A DNA stretch of 64,000 nucleotides from Nocardioides lianchengensis (GCF_900101465.1 NZ_FMZM01000008.1:1-64000), one strand, 5' to 3'; counted from the first letter of the stretch, positions 16,938 to 27,808 are shown. Translations and numbers: made by a program. Notes: generated by a model from the letters alone, not told the origin.

Positions 16938-17014
16938 CAGGGACGCTCAGCGGCCTTGCTGCCGATGGTCGAGCGAGCGGCGCGCGTGTCGAGACCGTGG
17001 CCGGCGGCCTGATC
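16938..17014. repeat. Fragment of GTCGAG/GTCTCGA dispersed repeat
   Basis: The stretch GGTCGAGCGAGCGGCGCGCGTGTCGAGACC (16968-16997) has the same ends as the larger repeats at 18719-19200 (GTCGAGCGAGCG ... CGCGTGTCGAGACC) but lacks their interior. It lies between convergent gene ends and is probably a minimal or deleted copy. Confidence 0.6.
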
Positions 17015-18112
17015 TCATCCGCCGTCGGTGACGTACCCCGCGAACGCCTGGCCCCGGAAGGTGGCCAGGCGTTCTGCCTGCTCGTCCAGCCCTGCGGGCA
17101 GCGGCCCGCCGTCCCAGACGGTGACGGCGAGCTGCAGCCGGCGACCCTTCGACCGGGGCCGCCAGCTGCCGACGACCTCGGAGCCCGCGAGCACTCCCCC
17201 GGGCCGTCCGAGCGTGCGCCAGAGGTCCCGGCGGGCGTCGGCGTCGGGGACCACGAGCTCGCGGTCCCGGCCCTGCAGGAACAGGTCGAAGGGGCCGAGC
17301 AGGCGCACGCCCGAAGGTTCCCCTGGATCGGCCATCGCGTCGAGGTCCTCGGCCAGGACGTCGAGCGTCTCGCCGTCCACCTCGACGGGGACGACGTCGT
17401 CCGGCCAGTGCTGCTTGACCACCCGCACCGGCGCGTCGAGGTAGCCGGCCACCAGTTGAGGGCTCGCCGGGCCGAGCAGGCGCAGGACGCCGCGGATCGG
17501 GTCGAGGTGGGGCGGCACTCGCTTCGCGGGTCCGCGCCAGCCGGGGATCCGCCGCAGCACCGGCGGCGAGGTGTCGGCCTCCAGCTCCAGACCGGCCTGG
17601 AGCGCGGCGAGACGGAACGGCTGCTCGTAGGTGTGGGTGGCCCGGCATGGCTCGCACCAACGCAGGTAGGGATCCGGCAGCCGGTCGGTCAGGGCGCTCG
17701 ACATCTCCCCCTTCACCACCCGCCGGCGACCGGCGACCTCGCTCATCGTCTCCGCCACCCGGTCGAGCGCGTCGAGGACCGGGATGCCGGCCTTCCTCAG
17801 GGGCCGCGAGGCGTCGAAGACCCGCTTCGCCGCATCCGCCTCGTCGAGGGGCGCGGTCGCCGCCGCGACCGCGGCCGCCTCCGAGCGCCGGTAGGCGTGC
17901 GGCGCCCCGCGCAGGGTCCAGGCGAGGAACACGTCGTCGGGCGGCGGGCGGACGCCCCGGAGCTCCAGGGCCCAGCGGAACCCGTCGGGACCGGTGTCCT
18001 GGACCCCGAGGTCGAGCACCCGCGAGTCGCCGGCCTCGCCCGAACGAGTGAGGTCCTGCTGCCGGGCACGGTGGCGCAGCACGCTCGTGCGATCGATCCG
18101 CCTCTCTGCCAT
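17015..18112 (-). CDS. Winged-helix DNA-binding protein of the HTH_42 (AlkZ/YcaQ-like) family
   Basis: A 365-aa protein of the HTH_42 family, three tandem winged helices. Characterised relatives are DNA glycosylases: AlkZ unhooks azinomycin adducts and YcaQ/AlkX repairs interstrand crosslinks. Visible family features are the N-terminal VLRHRARQQDL helix, FLAWTLRGAPHAYRR, and the C-terminal RLLGPFDLFLQGRD and VGSWRPRSKGRRLQ blocks. The RQQD near the N-terminus may hold the catalytic Gln, but I cannot verify the alignment. Divergent from a MarR gene, 49 bp between starts. Confidence 0.78.
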   Translation of the reverse strand: MAERRIDRTSVLRHRARQQDLTRSGEAGDSRVLDLGVQDTGPDGFRWALELRGVRPPPDDVFLAWTLRGAPHAYRRSEAAAVAAATAPLDEADAAKRVFDASRPLRKAGIPVLDALDRVAETMSEVAGRRRVVKGEMSSALTDRLPDPYLRWCEPCRATHTYEQPFRLAALQAGLELEADTSPPVLRRIPGWRGPAKRVPPHLDPIRGVLRLLGPASPQLVAGYLDAPVRVVKQHWPDDVVPVEVDGETLDVLAEDLDAMADPGEPSGVRLLGPFDLFLQGRDRELVVPDADARRDLWRTLGRPGGVLAGSEVVGSWRPRSKGRRLQLAVTVWDGGPLPAGLDEQAERLATFRGQAFAGYVTDGG

Positions 18113-18161
18113 GGGCCCGGTCTACCAGGTGCCGGCGACAGGCCGACATAGACTGCCGCGC

Positions 18162-18674
18162 GTGGCAGACGCAGCGGCCGGTTCGGGAACCCACTGGCTC
18201 GACGACCAGGAGCAGCGCTCCTGGCGGGCCTATCTGATGGGCACCACGCTGCTCCTGGACCGCCTCGACGACGACCTCAGGCGCACCTTCGACCTCTCGC
18301 TCGTCGAGTACGAGATCCTCGTCCGCCTCTCCGAGCGCGAGGGCCGGATGCGGATGGCCCAGCTCGCCGACGCCCTTGCCCACAGCCGGAGCCGGGTCAC
18401 GCACACCGTCACCCGGATGGAGCGCGCCGGGCTGGTCCGGCGCAGCAACTCGCCCGAGGACGGTCGCGGCATCATCTGCGGGCTGACCACCCAGGGCCGC
18501 GACCTGCTCGAGCGGGCCGCCCACGTCCACGTCGCCGGCGTACGCGCGCACCTCGTCGACCTGGTCGACGGCGACGACTTCGCCGCCGTCGGCCGGGTCA
18601 TGGACGCCGTCTCCGACAACCTCGTCGCCGCCCACCCCGAGATGGAAATGCGTCAGGCCGCGCCAGCGGACTGA
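18162..18674 (+). CDS. MarR family transcriptional regulator
   Basis: A 170-aa winged-helix regulator. The MarR core is clear: LSLVEYEILVRLSEREGRMR, the recognition helix LADALAHSRSRVTHTVTRME, and the wing SPEDGRGIICGLTTQGRDLL. The GTG at 18162 gives VADAAAGSG. It is divergent from the HTH_42 gene and may control it. The stop codon lies inside the sequence CGCCAGCGGACTGACGCATTTCGGTCG, whose parts recur in the repeats downstream, so the gene's 3' end appears to have been replaced by repeat sequence. Confidence 0.9.
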   Translation: MADAAAGSGTHWLDDQEQRSWRAYLMGTTLLLDRLDDDLRRTFDLSLVEYEILVRLSEREGRMRMAQLADALAHSRSRVTHTVTRMERAGLVRRSNSPEDGRGIICGLTTQGRDLLERAAHVHVAGVRAHLVDLVDGDDFAAVGRVMDAVSDNLVAAHPEMEMRQAAPAD

Positions 18675-19256
18675 CGCATTTCGGTCGGTGAGGGACGCGC
18701 CAGCGGACCTCACAGTGGTGGTCGAGCGAGCGCCACGGCTGAGCCTGCGAAGCCGTGACGCGCGTGTCAAGACCCAACCAGATCTCGCAGGCACAATCCC
18801 GGCGCCACCCCGAGACCGCGAGACGAACGAGGCCGTACGGCGGGCCCACCAGGTCTCGATACGCTCGCTGGCGCTCGCTACTCGACCAACGAGCAGCCAG
18901 CCACCAGCGGACTGACGTGCACCTCGGTCGAGCGAGCGCCACGGCTGAGCCTGCGAGGCCGTGACGCGCGTGTCGAGACACGAGCGCCACGGCTGAGCCT
19001 GCGAAGCCGTGACGCGCGTGTCGAGACCCAACCAGATCTCGCAGGCACAATCCCGGGGCCACCCCGAGACCGCGAGACGAACGAGGCCGTACGGCGGGCC
19101 CACCAGGTCTCGATACGCTCGCTGGCGCTCGCTACTCGACCAACGAGCAGCCAGCCACCAGCGGATTGAACGCATTTCGGTCGAGCGAGCGTGACGGGCA
19201 TGTCGGGACCCATCCAGGTCACGCGGGCGGACTCAGCTCGGCCCGCCCGCACGAAC
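18675..19256. repeat. Block of near-identical tandem dispersed repeats
   Basis: There is no gene in this 580-bp stretch. A unit of about 180-195 bp occurs at 18721-18914 and again at 18988-19165 almost unchanged. It runs from a GCCACGGCTGAGCCTGCGAAGC hairpin segment through ACCAGATCTCGCAGGCACAA to ACCAGGTCTCGATACGCTCGC and CTACTCGACCAACGAGCAGC. A truncated copy of the first 60 bp lies at 18929-18987. CAGCGGACTGACG and GCATTTCGGTCG flank the copies. The outer GGTCGAG / GTCTCGACC sequences are complementary and could form a long stem. It is probably a mobile REP/MITE-like element of this genus. Confidence 0.85.
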
Positions 19257-19317
19257 GCCGACCCGTCACTCCCTGCCCGACGTACGGCGTGTCCGGGGCA
19301 TTGAGTGACGGGTCGGC
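19257..19317. terminator. Hairpin terminator downstream of ettA
   Basis: A perfect 15-bp inverted repeat, GCCGACCCGTCACTC (19257-19271) and GAGTGACGGGTCGGC (19303-19317), with a 31-nt loop that holds its own short complementary bases. It lies 7 bp beyond the ettA stop on the minus strand, so it is the likely transcription end. Confidence 0.75.
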
Positions 19318-19324
19318 GGTGTGG

Positions 19325-21007
<1,683 letters not shown>

Positions 21008-21040
21008 GGTTCCCAGGCTAGTGGTTCCGTGGGCCACGGA

Positions 21041-21075
21041 CCGGGGCGGGGCCGTCCGGGGTCGGCCCGCCCCGG
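21041..21075 (-). terminator. GC-rich hairpin between ssb-like gene and ettA
   Basis: CCGGGGCGGGgCCG and CGGCCCGCCCCGG pair with one bulged base around an 8-nt loop. It lies 7 bp past the stop of the SSB gene and upstream of the ettA start, so it may end the SSB transcript or attenuate read-through into ettA. Confidence 0.5.
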
Positions 21076-21081
21076 GACGGC

Positions 21082-21510
21082 TCACGCGGCCGGGGCCGCC
21101 GCGTCCTCCATGGCGGACCGGTCCGGCGACGGCGCCGGGCCCGTCTCGGCGCGCGTCGTCTTGGTGAACCGGCTGACGCCGCGCGTCAGGTCGTGGCCGA
21201 CGCTGGTGGCCTCGACCACGAACGAGGTCACCTCGACGCCGGCGCTGTTGACCCAGACCTGGGCCTCGAGACGGCCGTGCACGACGACCGGGTCGCCGCG
21301 GCGCAGCGAGTCGCGGCAGTTGTCGCCGAGGGACCGCCAGGCGTCCACGGAGTACCACTGGGTCGGGCCGTTGACCCAGCTGTCGCTGCGGCGCTGGTAG
21401 CGCCGCGGGGTGCAGCCGAGGCGGAAGCTGGCGACCTGGGCGTCGCCGGCCTGGCGCACCTGCACGTCGCCGCCGAGCCAGCCGTGCAGGGTCACGAAGG
21501 TGTCGGTCAT
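21082..21510 (-). CDS. Single-stranded DNA-binding protein (short paralog)
   Basis: A 142-aa OB-fold protein: MTDTFVTLHGWLGGDV, ASFRLGCTPRRYQRR, WYSVDAWRSLGDNCRDSLRRGDPVVVHGRL. It lacks the acidic DDDxPF tip that housekeeping SSBs use to recruit partners; the C-terminus ends SAMEDAAAPAA instead. That suggests an accessory SSB (competence- or repair-related, as SsbB of Streptomyces) rather than the essential replication protein. It has its own hairpin before ettA. Confidence 0.88.
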   Translation of the reverse strand: MTDTFVTLHGWLGGDVQVRQAGDAQVASFRLGCTPRRYQRRSDSWVNGPTQWYSVDAWRSLGDNCRDSLRRGDPVVVHGRLEAQVWVNSAGVEVTSFVVEATSVGHDLTRGVSRFTKTTRAETGPAPSPDRSAMEDAAAPAA

Positions 21511-21678
21511 GGGACTCTCCTTAGTCGCGGCCGCCCTCGCGGCCGGGGTGAGCCTCGAGACTCCGACCGTGCGCCGACAGCCGCCGCCGCCCCGGACCGA
21601 CCCTGGGGACGAGCCCTGCGGGACCGCCTGCTGTGGACGACAGGTGGCCCGACGTCGGGCCCGGTGTCAGGCCCGGCG

Positions 21679-23319
21679 TCAGGCCCGCTGCGCCTTGGCC
21701 ACGCCCGACTTCAGCGCGCTGTAGGCGGCCAGCTCGGCCTCGACCGGCCGGACGACCAGCTCGGAGGCGACCTCGGAGATCGAGCCCTCCAGACGCTTGC
21801 GCACCGACTCGGCACGCTCCTTGGCCGCCCCGGCGACGGTGCCGCGGCAGACCAGGGCCAGCGCGATCCCGACCACGACGCAGGCCACCGCCACCACGAG
21901 GGGTACGGCGAGGCCGCCCACCTCCGGCGCGTCACCCGTGACGCCGGCGGCGGCGAGGCCCGCCCAGATCCCGCAGCCGACCGCTCCGAGGAGCAGCAGC
22001 CACTGGAGCACCCGGACCAGGCTGACCCAGCCGGGCAGCCGCTGGCCGCCCAGGTCGGTGGCCGCCAGCGCGGCGTCGAGCCGGTCGCCCAGCTCGGGGA
22101 TGCGCGAGACGGAGACCCGCTGGACGGAGGCCGCCCAGGGAGCGCCGAGGCCCTCGGAGGCGTCGTCGGCCAGCGCCCGCACCTCGGTGTCGACCCGGGC
22201 GCGCTGCACGGAGACCGAGGTCGGCGCGGCAGTGGCACGGCCCGAGAGGCGACCCGCGGAGTCCCCGACGTCGAGCTCGAGCTTCTTCAGCGGATCGCCG
22301 CGCAGGCCGGCGATCCAGGAGACGGCCGGCCAGCCGGTGGCGCGGGTCGCGCGGATGCGCGTGGAGCGCTCGACCGCGTCGACGACCGTGGGCACGCCCG
22401 CGGCCTCGCCGAGGGCGGTCTCGAACGACTGGGCACGACCGGCGGGGAGGCTGCGGGTGCGGCCCTCGCCGCTGGCCGCGTCGAGGCGACCCGCGGCGGC
22501 GCGGATGTCGGCCTCGAGGCGGGTGCGGGTCATCTTCTTCTCGGCGACCCGGCGACCGATCTCGGCACGCAGCTCGTCGAGGCCGATGCCCTGGCGGGCG
22601 CTGATGGCGATGACCGGGACCTTGGCGAGACCGTCGTTGTCGAGCAGGCGTCGTACGTCGTCGAGCATCGCCTGGCGACGCTCCTCGGGCACGGAGTCGA
22701 TGTGGTTGAGCACCACCACCATGACCTCGTCGTGGGTCTTCAGCGGCTCGAGGTAGCGGTCGTGGATGGCCGCGTCGGCGTACTTCTGCGGGTCGAGGAC
22801 CCACACGAGCAGGTCGGCGAGGGCGACCAGTCGGTCGACCTCGAGGTGGTGGGACACCTCGGTCGAGTCGTGGTCGGGCAGGTCGAGCAGGACGACGCCG
22901 TCGAGCGCGTTGTCCTCGCGTCGGGTGTCGAGCATCGAGTCGCGCGTCGTCTGGTGGCGGTCGGGGATGCCGAGCCACTCCAGGAGCTCGCGGGCCCCGT
23001 CGGTGCCCCACACGCAGGCCGTGGCCCAGGACGTGGTCGGACGGCGGACGCCGACGGCCGACAGCTCGAGGCCGGTCAGCGCGTTGAACGTCGAGGACTT
23101 CCCGGACCCGGTGGCGCCGGCGATGCCGACGACGGTGTGCTCGGCCGACAGCCGCAGCCGCCCGGCGGCCCGGTCGGCCACCTCGCGGGCCTCGGTCACC
23201 AGGGCCTCGTCGAGCCGGCCGCTCGCAGCCTCGGCCGCGGCCTCCAGGCCCTCGATCCGGGCGCCGATGTCGGTGCCCCGGGTGACCAGCTGCTTGGCCC
23301 CCTCCAGCAAGGACGTCAT
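21679..23319 (-). CDS. YfjP-type dynamin-like GTPase with two membrane spans
   Basis: A GTPase of about 546 aa. The P-loop GIAGATGSGKSS is near residue 70, G3 is LLDLPDHDS and G4 is LNHID. Toward the C-terminus two hydrophobic spans (VLQWLLLLGAVGCGIWAG and VPLVVAVACVVVGIALAL) anchor it in the membrane, separated by a short loop. It is the last gene of a PrsW-GTPase-GTPase run, 85 bp after the second GTPase. Paired bacterial dynamin-like proteins remodel membranes, as in Streptomyces DynA/DynB; this pair is analogous but orthology is not established. The ATG at 23319 is chosen; a TTG three codons earlier is possible. Confidence 0.82.
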   Translation of the reverse strand: MTSLLEGAKQLVTRGTDIGARIEGLEAAAEAASGRLDEALVTEAREVADRAAGRLRLSAEHTVVGIAGATGSGKSSTFNALTGLELSAVGVRRPTTSWATACVWGTDGARELLEWLGIPDRHQTTRDSMLDTRREDNALDGVVLLDLPDHDSTEVSHHLEVDRLVALADLLVWVLDPQKYADAAIHDRYLEPLKTHDEVMVVVLNHIDSVPEERRQAMLDDVRRLLDNDGLAKVPVIAISARQGIGLDELRAEIGRRVAEKKMTRTRLEADIRAAAGRLDAASGEGRTRSLPAGRAQSFETALGEAAGVPTVVDAVERSTRIRATRATGWPAVSWIAGLRGDPLKKLELDVGDSAGRLSGRATAAPTSVSVQRARVDTEVRALADDASEGLGAPWAASVQRVSVSRIPELGDRLDAALAATDLGGQRLPGWVSLVRVLQWLLLLGAVGCGIWAGLAAAGVTGDAPEVGGLAVPLVVAVACVVVGIALALVCRGTVAGAAKERAESVRKRLEGSISEVASELVVRPVEAELAAYSALKSGVAKAQRA

Positions 23320-23404
23320 GTTCTCCAACCCAGGTACGACAGTGGTGGCCTCACCTTAGAGGCTCCGGCCCCGCTCCCGGCGGGCGGCCGGAGCCAGCCG
23401 GGCC

Positions 23405-25120
23405 TCAGTCGGTGCTCTCGTCGCTCCGCGGGACGCTGGCGAAGCGCACGTCGTCGACGCGCCGGGCGGCCTGGCGCAGCTGCGCCGCCGCGTCGGGGCT
23501 GACCGGGAGGGCGTCCAGGACGGCCGTCCAGCGGCGCCGCTCGGTCTCGACGAGGTCGCCGAGGCGGTACTCCAGCGTGTCGCGGGCCCGGGCGACCAAG
23601 TCGGCGGTCGGCGCGGGTCCGAACACCGCGTCGAGCAGGCTGCGCCCGGCCGCGGACGACGGCTGGGTCGAGGCCTGGTCGAGCGCCGAGACCATCAGGG
23701 CGACGGACAGCCCCTGCACGCCGTAGGCGAGGAACCGGGCGGTGCGCTGGCCCGAGCCCTCCAGGCGGACCAGCTCCGTGACGTCCTGCTGCCAGTCGCG
23801 CACCGCCCGCTCAGCGGTACGACGGAGCTCGCGCCCGGCCCGCTCGAGCCCGGCGGAGCCGGCCAGGACGCCCGCGCCGGCGGGCTTCTCGCGCCAGGTG
23901 GCGGCGAGCGCGGCGGCGGTCGTCTCGGCGCGCTCGAGGATGAGATTCTCGAGGCCGGACTCGACGGCGACCATCACCCGCTCGGCCTGCTGGGGCTTGC
24001 CCTTGACCGCGTTGACGACGCGCTCGCGCAGCCAGCCGACCTTGTCCTCGAGGCTGCGCAGCAGCTCGCCGGTGCCGACGAAGTCCTCCCAGCGGGCCAG
24101 GACCTCGCCCTGGAGCAGGGTGCCGTCGCCCGAGCCGGCGACGAGCGCGGCCCCGGCCTCGTCGTACGCCGTGGCGACGTCGGCGCGCAGCACGTCGAGC
24201 TCGGTCACCTGGGCGGCGACCGCGTCGGCGACCGGGTGGGCGCGGCGGGTGATCGCGCGGATCGAGCCCTCCAGCGTCTGGCGGACGACGCCGTCGCGGG
24301 CGCTCGTGTCGACGGCCAGCGAGGCCAGCCAGGCGCGGACCTCGGCGACGTGGCGACGCGGGAGCAGCCCGTCCTGGTCGATCGGCCCCTCGTGGACGAT
24401 GAACAGCGGCGAGTCCTTCAGGCCGCGGCTGGCCAGCATCCGGGCCAGGTGGGTCGAGACCGTCTGGACGGCGTCGGCGGCCGTGCGGTCGAGCACGATC
24501 GCCACGGCGGCCGAGCGCTGCGCGGCTGCTTTGAGGTGCTCCCACGGGACCTGGTCGGCGTAGCGCGCGGCGGAGGTGACGAAGAGCCACATGTCGGCGG
24601 CGGCGAGCAGCTGGGCGGCCAGCACCCGGTTGGGCTCCTCGACGGAGTCCACGTCAGGGGCGTCGAGGATCGCCAGGCCGGCCGGCACGGTCTCGGCGGC
24701 GACCAGCTGGAGCGCGTCGTGGTCGTTGGTGGGGTGGTCGACGCGGCGCAGGTCGGGCAGCAGCCGGTCCTGGCCGAACCAGGCGGCGTCGTCGGGGTGG
24801 TGCACCAGGACGGGCGAGCGGGTGGTCGGCCGGAGCAGACCGGGCTCGGTCACCCGGCGTCCGACCAGCGAGTTGACCAGGGTGGACTTGCCGGCGCCCG
24901 TGGAGCCACCGACCACGACCAGCAGCGGCGCCTCGACGGTCATCACCCGCGGGATGACGTAGTCCTCCAGCTGGTCGACCAGCTCCGCCCGCGACCCACG
25001 CTGCTCGTCGGCCCCGGGAGCGTCGAGCGGCAGCTCGGCGGCCTGCAGCGCGCCGCGCAGCCGGACCAGTGCGGTCAGCATCTGCGCGCCGCTGCCCGCG
25101 GTCTCCTGGGAAGCTGTCAT
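23405..25120 (-). CDS. Dynamin-family GTPase
   Basis: A 571-aa GTPase with P-loop VVVGGSTGAGKSTLVNSLVG near residue 70, switch-I Thr in LLRPTTRSPVLVHH, G3 ILDAPDVDS and G4 IVLDRTAA. The C-terminal half is largely helical, with one weakly hydrophobic stretch (FLAYGVQGLSVALMVSALD). Its ATG overlaps the PrsW stop by 4 bp (ATGA), indicating coupled translation. With the downstream membrane-anchored GTPase it probably forms a hetero-oligomeric membrane-remodelling or membrane-stress complex; this is inferred from pairing, not shown. Confidence 0.82.
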   Translation of the reverse strand: MTASQETAGSGAQMLTALVRLRGALQAAELPLDAPGADEQRGSRAELVDQLEDYVIPRVMTVEAPLLVVVGGSTGAGKSTLVNSLVGRRVTEPGLLRPTTRSPVLVHHPDDAAWFGQDRLLPDLRRVDHPTNDHDALQLVAAETVPAGLAILDAPDVDSVEEPNRVLAAQLLAAADMWLFVTSAARYADQVPWEHLKAAAQRSAAVAIVLDRTAADAVQTVSTHLARMLASRGLKDSPLFIVHEGPIDQDGLLPRRHVAEVRAWLASLAVDTSARDGVVRQTLEGSIRAITRRAHPVADAVAAQVTELDVLRADVATAYDEAGAALVAGSGDGTLLQGEVLARWEDFVGTGELLRSLEDKVGWLRERVVNAVKGKPQQAERVMVAVESGLENLILERAETTAAALAATWREKPAGAGVLAGSAGLERAGRELRRTAERAVRDWQQDVTELVRLEGSGQRTARFLAYGVQGLSVALMVSALDQASTQPSSAAGRSLLDAVFGPAPTADLVARARDTLEYRLGDLVETERRRWTAVLDALPVSPDAAAQLRQAARRVDDVRFASVPRSDESTD

Positions 25121-26238
25121 CGGGTGGGTACCACCTGTCCGGGAAAGGCGATGAACGGGCGAACGGCCCCGATCCTCGCGACGTAGTCCTGTCCGCGGGC
25201 CGCGAAGTCGGGCGGCGGGGTGCCGCGCAGGAAGCGATGGTGCAGGAAGCCGAGCTCGATGGCCGCCTGCTGGTAGTCCCGCATCGCCCGCTCCGCGGCC
25301 GGTCCGGCGGCCTGCCGGGCGTGCGCCCGCGCGAGCCGACGCGCCTGCAGGTCGACCACCCAGCCGATGTCGGTGCCGGGGATCAGCCCGCGGCGGGCGG
25401 CGTCGTCCAGGGCCACCGCCAGCATCCGGCGCTCGGAGCGGCGGGCCCAGACGGCCAGCCAGGCGAGGCCTCCGAGCGCGGGGATCATCAGCACGACGTA
25501 CACGAGGGCGAAGCTGCCGAAGCCGAAGATCGTGGCGCCGTTCCAGAGTCCGTGGGTGAGCACGGCGACGGCGTACCCGCCCAGCGGGGCCAGCAGGCGT
25601 ACGGCGCCGCTGCGCGACGTGACCGCCACGCCGACGCCGATGCCGATGAACGTGGTGAACAGCGGGTGGGCGAACGGGCTGAACAGGCAGCGCACGACGA
25701 AGGTCGCGGTCAGCGCCTCGGTGCCGCCCGGGCCGGTGCCGTCGGTGCCGTTGTAGGCGGCGGCGAGGTAGAGGATGTTCTCGGTGAACGCGAAGCCGAT
25801 GCCGACCATGCCGGCGTAGACGATGCCGTCGAGGATCCCGTCGAGCTCGGCCCGGCGCCACCACAGCAGGAGGACCAGGAAGGCACCCTTGCTGAGCTCC
25901 TCGGTCACGGGCGCGACCACGGCCAGGCTCGCGTCCTCGCTGAACCCGGCCACCAGGCCGCCGACGCCCTGGATCAGGATGGCCGCGGCGGTGGCGACGA
26001 AGCCGCCCCACAGCAGCCCCATCAGCAGCAGCGCCCGCGGCTCGGGCTCGTAGCGGTCGAGCCAGAGGTAGCAGCACACCAGCGGGACGACGGGCAGCGC
26101 GGCCAGCGCGGTCGCGAGCAGCAGGGTGCGCGGAGCGCCGGACAGCGCGATCACCAGGAGCATCACGGCGGCGCCACCGATCACCAGCACGGTCACGAGG
26201 ACCGTGAAGGCGACGCTGTCTCGACGGGCTCCTGGCAC
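25117..26238 (-). CDS. PrsW family intramembrane metalloprotease
   Basis: A 373-aa polytopic membrane protein with about eight hydrophobic spans. Family motifs are VTEELSKGAFLVLLLW (the EExxK zinc-site motif), GFAFTENILYLAAA and SPFAHPLFTTFIGIG (His). In Bacillus, PrsW cleaves an anti-sigma factor at site 1; the substrate here is unknown. The GTG at 26238 starts VPGARRDSVAF. It heads an operon with two dynamin-like GTPases, an association that suggests a membrane-stress function. Confidence 0.88.
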   Translation of the reverse strand: MPGARRDSVAFTVLVTVLVIGGAAVMLLVIALSGAPRTLLLATALAALPVVPLVCCYLWLDRYEPEPRALLLMGLLWGGFVATAAAILIQGVGGLVAGFSEDASLAVVAPVTEELSKGAFLVLLLWWRRAELDGILDGIVYAGMVGIGFAFTENILYLAAAYNGTDGTGPGGTEALTATFVVRCLFSPFAHPLFTTFIGIGVGVAVTSRSGAVRLLAPLGGYAVAVLTHGLWNGATIFGFGSFALVYVVLMIPALGGLAWLAVWARRSERRMLAVALDDAARRGLIPGTDIGWVVDLQARRLARAHARQAAGPAAERAMRDYQQAAIELGFLHHRFLRGTPPPDFAARGQDYVARIGAVRPFIAFPGQVVPTR

Positions 26239-26288
26239 GGGCGCAGCCTATCGTCGGGCGTCCTGACCTGCGGGATCCCCGGCGTACA

Positions 26289-27725
26289 GTGGCGAAGGTG
26301 AGCGATCAGACCACCCCGGAATCAGCCGAGCCGAAGACCGAGTCGCACGACCCGGCGGTCCCCGAGGCCTACTCCGCGTTCATGCGCACCGGCTGGGGCG
26401 ACCGCGAGCTCGACCTCCCGCGTCAGCCCGTCGCCGACCGGGCCGCGGAGCGTCGGCAGCGGCTGGCCGAGGTCTTCCCCGGCGAGCGGCTGGTGCTGCC
26501 CGCCGGCACCTTCAAGGTCCGGTCCAACGACACCGACTACCGCTTCCGCTCCGACACCGCCCACACCTACTTCTCCGGCAACCAGACCACCGACGCGGTG
26601 CTGGTGCTGACCGACGGCGAGGCGGTGCTCTACGCCCGCCCGCGCTCGTCCCGCGAGACCGACGAGTTCTTCCGCGACCGGCAGTACGGCGAGCTGTGGG
26701 CCGGCCGGCGGCCCTCGGCCCGCGAGCTCTCCGACTCCCTCGGCATCGAGGTGCGTCACGTCGACCGGCTGGCCGACGACCTCGGCCGCAACTCCCCCGC
26801 CAAGACCCGGGTGCACCGCGGCGTGTCGGCCCACGTCGACCGCCTCGTCTCCGCCGACGGCGCCCTCGACGACGACCTCGCCCGCGTGGCCTCGGAGATG
26901 CGGCTCGTCAAGGACGACTGGGAGGTGGAGCAGCTCCAGGAGGCCTGCGACATCACCGCCCTCGGCTTCGAGGACAGCGTCCGCGAGTGGCCCCAGGTCC
27001 AGCAGTACGGCGAGCGCTGGATCGAGGGCACGTTCTTCCGGCGGGCCCGCGCGATGGGCAACGACATCGGCTACGACTCCATCGTCGGCGGCGGCTCACA
27101 CGCGACGACGCTGCACTGGATCGAGAACTCCGGCCCGATCACCCCCGGCGAGCTGGTCCTGCTCGACATGGGCGTCGAGGGCCACCAGCTCTACACCGCC
27201 GACGTCACCCGGACCCTGCCGGTCGACGGCACCTTCACCCCCGTCCAGCGCGACCTCTACGACCTGGTCCACGCCGCCCAGCAGGCCGGCATCGACGCGG
27301 TGCGCCCCGGCGTACCGTTCACCGACATCCACCAGGCGTCGATGACCGTGCTCGCGCACGGGCTGGAGGGGATGGGCCTGCTGCCGGTGCCGGCCGAGCA
27401 GGCGCTCGACCCCGACGACCGCACGTACGCCCGGTGGACGCTGCACGGCACCAGCCACATGCTCGGCATGGACGTCCACGACTGCGGGCACGCGTCGACC
27501 GAGGCCTACACCAAGGGCACGCTGGCGGCCGGCATGGTGCTGACCGTCGAGCCCGGCCTGTACTTCCAGGAGGACGACCTGCTCGTCCCGGCCGAGCTGC
27601 GCGGCACCGGCATCCGCATCGAGGACGACGTCCTCGTCACCGCCGAGGGCAACCGCAACCTCTCGGCGTCGCTCCCCCGGAGCTCCGCGGACGTCGAGGA
27701 GTGGATGGGCCGCCACCTCGGCTGA
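26289..27725 (+). CDS. pepP: Xaa-Pro aminopeptidase (M24B)
   Basis: A 478-aa cytosolic metallopeptidase that removes N-terminal residues preceding proline. An N-terminal creatinase-like domain (to about residue 200) precedes the pita-bread domain. Metal ligands are visible: LLDMGVEGHQLYTADVTRT (two Asp), GTSHMLGMDVHD (His), TVEPGLYF (Glu) and IRIEDDVLV (Glu). GTG codons at 26289 and 26298 are both plausible; the 5' end is near the promoter and may be leaderless. Divergent from the PrsW gene by about 50 bp. Confidence 0.92.
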   Translation: MAKVSDQTTPESAEPKTESHDPAVPEAYSAFMRTGWGDRELDLPRQPVADRAAERRQRLAEVFPGERLVLPAGTFKVRSNDTDYRFRSDTAHTYFSGNQTTDAVLVLTDGEAVLYARPRSSRETDEFFRDRQYGELWAGRRPSARELSDSLGIEVRHVDRLADDLGRNSPAKTRVHRGVSAHVDRLVSADGALDDDLARVASEMRLVKDDWEVEQLQEACDITALGFEDSVREWPQVQQYGERWIEGTFFRRARAMGNDIGYDSIVGGGSHATTLHWIENSGPITPGELVLLDMGVEGHQLYTADVTRTLPVDGTFTPVQRDLYDLVHAAQQAGIDAVRPGVPFTDIHQASMTVLAHGLEGMGLLPVPAEQALDPDDRTYARWTLHGTSHMLGMDVHDCGHASTEAYTKGTLAAGMVLTVEPGLYFQEDDLLVPAELRGTGIRIEDDVLVTAEGNRNLSASLPRSSADVEEWMGRHLG

Positions 27726-27808
27726 TACCCCCGGGGGCAGGGAGCGGAGAGCGCCTCCACCTCTACGATCACCCGCAGGGTGGGGGCCTAACGCGATCCG
27801 GGGGACGC

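Noticed and set aside
18721..19165. CRISPR-like array
   Set aside because: Two long near-identical copies without regular short repeats and unique spacers; no cas genes in the window.
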